From: a virus
Virus record (IMG/VR): IMGVR_UViG_3300050014_000157
Span: 1 to 23,848 of that record
Length of the DNA stretch: 23,848 bases
Strand: one strand, 5' to 3'
A program made the translations under genes and the position numbers. Within the stretch, counting starts at the first letter, position 1; every line of letters starts with the position of its first letter. The notes beneath the pieces were generated by a model, which was not told the DNA's origin, made no database searches, and worked only from the letters and a program-made list of their open reading frames with translations. Shown one piece after another: positions 20,425 to 23,848 of this stretch.

Positions 20425-20811
20425 ATGAAAAATCTAATCAGCAAATGTTGTAACGAAAAACTAATTTGGGTATCGTTTGATAAAGTAAATGGTATTTGTA
20501 GCAAGTGCAACGATATTTGTGAAGTAATAGAACCCAAAGAGGAAAAATGTGATTATTGTGAAGGTCTTGGATTTAGAACAGAGAGTATTGAAAACGATAT
20601 TGGTGGAGGAGATATAGAACAGATTGAATGCCCTAAATGTAAGGGAACTGGAATTAAAGGTGGAAAACCCAAAGAAGAAAAGGATGAGGTAAAAGTAGGC
20701 ATTGATTGGGCAACTGGAAAAGATAAAACAGTTGAACAGATTATTAAAACCCCCACACCTAATGACAAGATAGAGGAGGTAAAGAAACAATTTTATAAAC
20801 AATTAACCTAA
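20425..20811 (+). CDS. Zinc-ribbon / DnaJ-type zinc-finger protein
   Basis: This 128-residue protein has two cysteine clusters. The first (about 8-32) has CC...CSKC...C, a small ribbon. The second has two CxxCxGxG-type repeats, CDYCEGLG (about 42-49) and CPKCKGTG (about 69-76), like the DnaJ zinc centre. The C-terminal part is charged (KEEKDEVKVGIDWATGKDKT). Such proteins in phages often bind nucleic acid or act as chaperone-like adaptors. No J-domain is present. It lies directly upstream of the RNA ligase gene. Confidence 0.75.
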   Translation: MKNLISKCCNEKLIWVSFDKVNGICSKCNDICEVIEPKEEKCDYCEGLGFRTESIENDIGGGDIEQIECPKCKGTGIKGGKPKEEKDEVKVGIDWATGKDKTVEQIIKTPTPNDKIEEVKKQFYKQLT

Positions 20812-20834
20812 CAGCCTAATAAGGCAAAGAAGAT

Positions 20835-21473
20835 ATGAAGGAATATCATAAAATAGAAACTATCTTTGAAAGAGATATGGAAGGTAATAAAAAACTCATT
20901 GAGGGTAAGTTTCGTAACCCATTAGTTGAATATCTTAAAGATAATGAGTGGATATTCACAGAGAAAGTTGACGGAACAAATATAAGAGTATTTTGGGACG
21001 GACACAAGGTTTCATTTAATGGAAGAACTGATAATGCTCAAATTCACGGACATTTAGTTGAAAAATTAAATGAATTGTTTATGGGAAGTGTTAATGAGGA
21101 AATATTTGAACAAAAGTTTGGAGAAAATGAAGTAATGTTTTTCGGAGAAGGTTATGGAGCAGGAATACAAAAAGGTGGTGGAGATTACATTGACGAGAAA
21201 GATTTTATTCTATTTGATGTAATGGTTGGTAATATATTTTTAGAAAGAGAAAACATTGAAGAAATAGCAAAATCTTTCAATATAAAATGTGTTCCTATCG
21301 TTCCTATCAAAACTATTAAAGAAGCATTAGATTATGTTAAGGCAAAACCAATTTCAATGATTGGAAAATGTATTAAAGAAAGTGAAGGAGTTGTGGGAAC
21401 TCCGACACAAAGAATAAAAGATTTTAGGGGAAATAGGGTGATAGTGAAGATTAAAGTTGAAGATTTTAACTAA
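20835..21473 (+). CDS. RNA ligase (Rnl2-like nucleotidyltransferase)
   Basis: This 212-residue protein shows all ligase nucleotidyltransferase motifs. Motif I is EKVDGTNIRV with the adenylated lysine K44. A GRTDNA segment follows. Motif III is FFGEGYG (102-108), IIIa is DFILFDVM (123-130), IV is ESEGVVG (182-188) and V is VIVKIK (K205, K207). It would seal 3'-OH/5'-phosphate RNA ends using ATP. Size is close to a stand-alone catalytic domain, shorter than T4 Rnl2 with its C-terminal domain. No polynucleotide kinase is visible nearby. Phages use such ligases to repair cleaved tRNAs or process RNA. An AAGG-containing leader precedes the ATG. Confidence 0.9.
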   Translation: MKEYHKIETIFERDMEGNKKLIEGKFRNPLVEYLKDNEWIFTEKVDGTNIRVFWDGHKVSFNGRTDNAQIHGHLVEKLNELFMGSVNEEIFEQKFGENEVMFFGEGYGAGIQKGGGDYIDEKDFILFDVMVGNIFLERENIEEIAKSFNIKCVPIVPIKTIKEALDYVKAKPISMIGKCIKESEGVVGTPTQRIKDFRGNRVIVKIKVEDFN

Positions 21474-21494
21474 CTCATTAAAAGATTAAAGAAT

Positions 21495-21743
21495 ATGCCA
21501 AACAAATCAATAGACCAATTATTTAAATCATTTTGTTTAGTCGGCAAGATTTCTAGTGTCCACGCCGACCAGATAAAGGAACAATTAGAAGAATTTGTAA
21601 AGCAAAGAGATGAAGATGTATCCGAGAAGATATGGCAAATGTTTGACTTAACAGTTGATGATATGCCAGCGTTTCCACCTAAAGAAGTTGATAAGATAGG
21701 ATTAGCATTGGCAATAGGTATTTCAAAGTTGACAACTAAATAA
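21495..21743 (+). CDS. Small helical hypothetical protein
   Basis: This 82-residue protein starts MPNKSIDQLFKSFCLVGKIS and has long helices (HADQIKEQLEEFVKQRDEDV). Its last codons (AAG TTG ACA ACT AAA TAA) encode the -35 element of the 21729 promoter. No family is recognised. Confidence 0.65.
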   Translation: MPNKSIDQLFKSFCLVGKISSVHADQIKEQLEEFVKQRDEDVSEKIWQMFDLTVDDMPAFPPKEVDKIGLALAIGISKLTTK

Positions 21744-21757
21744 TTTTATGATACAAT
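21729..21757 (+). promoter_or_regulatory. Rightward promoter, TTGACA-17-TACAAT with extended -10
   Basis: TTGACA (21729-21734), a 17-base spacer and TACAAT (21752-21757), in the form TATGATACAAT. It is nearly a copy of the 18933 promoter. The expected start, about seven bases past the -10, falls at or next to the A of the ATG at 21764, so the mRNA would be leaderless or nearly so. Confidence 0.85.
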
Positions 21758-21763
21758 AATACT

Positions 21764-21925
21764 ATGATAGAAGCAACAATAATAACAGGAATATGTACTG
21801 GAATAAGTTTAGTAATTCTAATAAATAGATATAGAGATATTAACTTTTTAGAATATATGGGATTACTGGCTTGGAACTCAATCTTTGTATTAATAGGAAT
21901 GATTATTGGTTATAATATAATTTAA
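21764..21925 (+). CDS. Small two-helix membrane protein (53 aa)
   Basis: Two hydrophobic segments (ATIITGICTGISLVILI, about 4-20, and GLLAWNSIFVLIGMIIGYNI, about 33-52) flank a short charged loop (NRYRDINFLEY). It is predicted as a membrane hairpin. It is the first gene after the 21729 promoter and may be translated from a leaderless mRNA. Size and topology resemble small phage membrane effectors or holin-like proteins, without specific proof. Confidence 0.65.
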   Translation: MIEATIITGICTGISLVILINRYRDINFLEYMGLLAWNSIFVLIGMIIGYNII

Positions 21926-21929
21926 TATT

Positions 21930-22133
21930 ATGGAAACACAAACAACATACGATGACGCCCAAAAAGATATTGTCCTTAATCAACTAATAATTGATATGGG
22001 TAATGCAAGGAAGTATTTAAGTATAGATGAGATGGCACAAGCTATTGCTGTTAATATGGACGACTTGGAAATAGATAGTTTGCAAAAAGCTTTGAACCAT
22101 ATTACACTAAACAGAGAACAAGATGATAAATAA
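21930..22133 (+). CDS. Small acidic helical protein (67 aa)
   Basis: The product starts METQTTYDDAQKDIVLNQLI and contains KYLSIDEMAQAIAVNMDDLE, predicted as a compact helical bundle. Function is unknown. It overlaps the nuclease gene by 11 bases, which suggests coupled translation and possibly a regulatory or partner role. Confidence 0.62.
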   Translation: METQTTYDDAQKDIVLNQLIIDMGNARKYLSIDEMAQAIAVNMDDLEIDSLQKALNHITLNREQDDK

Positions 22134-23022
22134 GATTAAAGAGGCTGTTGAGGATATGCAAAGTAAGGTAGTATTCCTTGATGGAAAAGGAGAACATCTT
22201 TATAAAGTTAAATCTAATGGCTGGTCTTTGCAAGGAGTTTCTACTGTTTCATCAATAATTCCTAAGCCTTGGTTAAGTGCTTGGGGGGCGAAAGAGGCAG
22301 TTAAATTTCTAGGATATTCTGATTACGAAGGAGATACTAAGAGGGCAGAAGAAGTATTAGAAATAATTAAGTCAATAGTTCCAGATAAAGAACCCAAAGA
22401 ACCCACCAAAAAGAAACCTAAAAGTATTGCTGAAAAGTTTATTCTATTCTTAAAAGAAGCTAAAGGTGCAAGTGCTAGAAAAGGAAAGACTGCACTAATT
22501 GACGGCAAAAGGGGACACGAATGGTTAGAAGAATATGTTAAAGCGAAAATAGAAGGAATTGAATTACCAAAAGTTCCAGAAGGAAATTTAGCAAGACCAA
22601 TTAATCAGTTCTTAGAATGGGAAAAAGAGAATGTTGATTATTGGATTCTTTCAGAAGTGTTGGTTGCTTATCCAGAAAAAGGATATGCAGGAACACTTGA
22701 TGCTATGTGTATGCTAAAGAATGGCAGATTAGCATTGATTGATTTTAAATTCGCAGCCCACATATCAGAAGATTATTACCTCCAGACTTCGGGATACCAA
22801 GCAACATTTGAACTTTATGGAATTAAAATAGATGATAGAATAATTATTAGATTCCCCAAAACACTACAAAGGGAAATGTATAATGAAAAAGAGTTCAAGT
22901 ATTATATGGTCGATGATAATCTTGAAGTAGAAATAATTAAAACAGATTACATTCTTGATAGAGACACTTTTTTCCACTGTCTCCACATCAAGAAATGGAT
23001 AAATCAATTTATAAAAAAATAA
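22123..23022 (+). CDS. PD-(D/E)XK exonuclease-like protein (RecB/Cas4-type core)
   Basis: This 299-residue protein has a nuclease core in its second half. H132 and E133 lie in GKRGHEWLEEYV, E178 in SEVLVAY, then GTLDAMCM (D193), LALIDFK (D207, K209), and a QTSGYQATFE segment (221-230), matching the order H, E, GxxD, DxK, QxxxYQ of RecB/Cas4-like nucleases. The first 100 residues (QGVSTVSSIIPKPWLSAWGA) resemble the N-terminus of phage exonucleases of this kind. A charged linker (88-100) separates the parts. It probably processes DNA ends in replication or recombination. Confidence 0.82.
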   Translation: MINKIKEAVEDMQSKVVFLDGKGEHLYKVKSNGWSLQGVSTVSSIIPKPWLSAWGAKEAVKFLGYSDYEGDTKRAEEVLEIIKSIVPDKEPKEPTKKKPKSIAEKFILFLKEAKGASARKGKTALIDGKRGHEWLEEYVKAKIEGIELPKVPEGNLARPINQFLEWEKENVDYWILSEVLVAYPEKGYAGTLDAMCMLKNGRLALIDFKFAAHISEDYYLQTSGYQATFELYGIKIDDRIIIRFPKTLQREMYNEKEFKYYMVDDNLEVEIIKTDYILDRDTFFHCLHIKKWINQFIKK

Positions 23023-23027
23023 ATAAT

Positions 23028-23507
23028 ATGAAAAACGCAATTAAGAAGTGGTTACATATACAAACAAAGGATGTTAGAAACACAGATAGGGGTGGTGTTC
23101 CAAATGATGATGGAAATCAAAACGAAATTAATATAGAAGTTGATGATAGGGTTAGTGAATTAGAATTAAAAGTATCAGATAGGGTTAGCGACAATGAAGA
23201 AACTCTAATTAAGGTTAATGAAAGACTATCAAAGATTGAAGAACAACTAAAACCAGAACCAATGTTTAAGGCTGGAGAATTAGTAAACTTCTTCTTAGTA
23301 GGTAATGAGTTTGAGGGAGAAATAGCTTATAATGATTATGAAGACTGTTGGCTTATAGAATATCTTGACAAAAATAATGTAGTTAGAAGTGCAACAATCA
23401 AAGAAGAAGATATTTGGGTAGATGAGTGTGATTGTATAGATTGCCTCCAAGACCAAATAGAAGAATTAAGTTTTAGATTAAAAGCATTAGAGAATAAAAA
23501 GAAATAA
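23028..23507 (+). CDS. Coiled-coil protein with C-terminal beta domain
   Basis: I start at the ATG at 23028 (MKNAIKKWLHIQTKDVRNTD), which has the AATAAATAAT leader seen at other genes. A start 33 bases upstream would overlap the nuclease gene. The product is 159 residues. Residues about 30-75 form a charged coiled coil with repeated DRVS elements (DDRVSELELKVSDRVSDNEE). Residues 80-125 are an SH3-like beta region (FKAGELVNFFLVGNEFEGEI). A final CDCIDCL motif and helix follow. The CxCxxC cysteines may bind metal. Function is unknown. Confidence 0.65.
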   Translation: MKNAIKKWLHIQTKDVRNTDRGGVPNDDGNQNEINIEVDDRVSELELKVSDRVSDNEETLIKVNERLSKIEEQLKPEPMFKAGELVNFFLVGNEFEGEIAYNDYEDCWLIEYLDKNNVVRSATIKEEDIWVDECDCIDCLQDQIEELSFRLKALENKKK

Positions 23508-23511
23508 ATTA

Positions 23512-23848
23512 TGGAATTGAGAACAAATAGTAACAAAGGTATTAAGTTCGTAACAGTATTAAGTGATGGAAAATTCCATCAAAGTGTAGAAGAAGGAACT
23601 CCAGGAAGTGTTATTCGTGAGTATGAAGATTCAAAAGGTGTAAAAGGTTCCAAAGTTGAATTAGTCTTTAGTGAAGCAAGTGGTAAAATTACCAACATTA
23701 AATTTGAAGATGGTGAATACGGAAAGAATATTCAAATTGAAATGGATGGTAATGGAGTAATTTCCCTAGGAACATCATCAAGTTTCGGTGAAGACTTTAT
23801 GAAGAAGTTCCCTAATATTGATTTAAGTGATGTAGCATTACTTAAACC
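23512..23848 (+). CDS. Partial phage protein, possible ssDNA-binding type
   Basis: About 112 codons are present and the gene runs off the right end. The product is beta-rich (GIKFVTVLSDGKFHQSVEEG) and contains YGKNIQIEMDGNGVISLGTS followed by SSFGEDFMKKFPNIDLSDVA. The FGEDFMKKFPNIDL segment is familiar from a conserved phage protein sometimes annotated as single-stranded DNA-binding. The context (after a nuclease and an RNA ligase) fits replication. The assignment is tentative. Confidence 0.6.

Noticed and set aside
1-23848. CRISPR array, insertion sequence, integrase or rRNA
   Set aside because: No regularly spaced direct repeats, transposase or integrase motifs, or rRNA-like sequence were seen. 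The window alone therefore cannot show whether the phage is temperate.
20269-23848. DGR reverse transcriptase or template repeat downstream of the variable gene
   Set aside because: No reverse-transcriptase catalytic motif (YxDD-type) and no A-rich near-copy of the 3' end of the variable gene could be found by eye on either strand.

Overview
The window is one stretch of an AT-rich, double-stranded DNA tailed-phage genome (or a prophage). It carries large terminase, portal, scaffold, HK97-type capsid and collagen-like tail-fibre genes, with no ribosomal or housekeeping genes. TAA, TAG and TGA all serve as stops, so the code looks standard. Promoters are classic TTGACA - 17 nt - TATAAT type. 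Most starts have AT-rich leaders without a clear Shine-Dalgarno. I cannot name the host. The -35/-10 promoters argue against Bacteroidota.

Layout. Positions 1-13455 are a leftward virion operon. In transcription order it holds two small HExxH proteins and a basic protein, a small acidic protein, TerS, TerL, portal, several small head-region proteins, scaffold, a head decoration-type protein, major capsid, a beta-helix-type protein broken by an in-frame TAA, and tail-fibre genes with an HNH homing endonuclease between them. Positions 13456-14873 are a gene-free, divergent control region with promoters firing both ways, inverted repeats, short iteron-like repeats and polypurine tracts. Positions 14874-16052 hold seven tiny rightward genes. 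A repeated TGGACGGC motif is scattered through the non-coding DNA from 14488 to 16069. A lone leftward nuclease gene lies at 16261-16725. From 17087 to the end is a rightward early/middle region: zinc-binding proteins, a two-gene DUF6745-type module, a promoter with a cloverleaf-like leader, two tiny genes, a roughly 300-nt structured RNA candidate, a diversity-generating retroelement (DGR) target protein, an RNA ligase, a PD-(D/E)XK nuclease and small proteins.

The most interesting area is 18933-20214. A strong promoter drives a transcript with a cloverleaf-like leader, two tiny genes and an elaborate RNA made of two closed multi-hairpin domains, and it ends in a C-type-lectin/FGE-fold protein. 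The 3' end of that gene is depleted in A, as expected for a DGR variable region. No reverse transcriptase or template repeat is visible, so the rest of the DGR, if present, lies outside the window. Other notable items are the TGGACGGC family, the nonsense codon in the beta-helix gene, a 72-nt imperfect hairpin in front of the scaffold gene, and an AACGC motif next to start codons that is confined to the virion operon.
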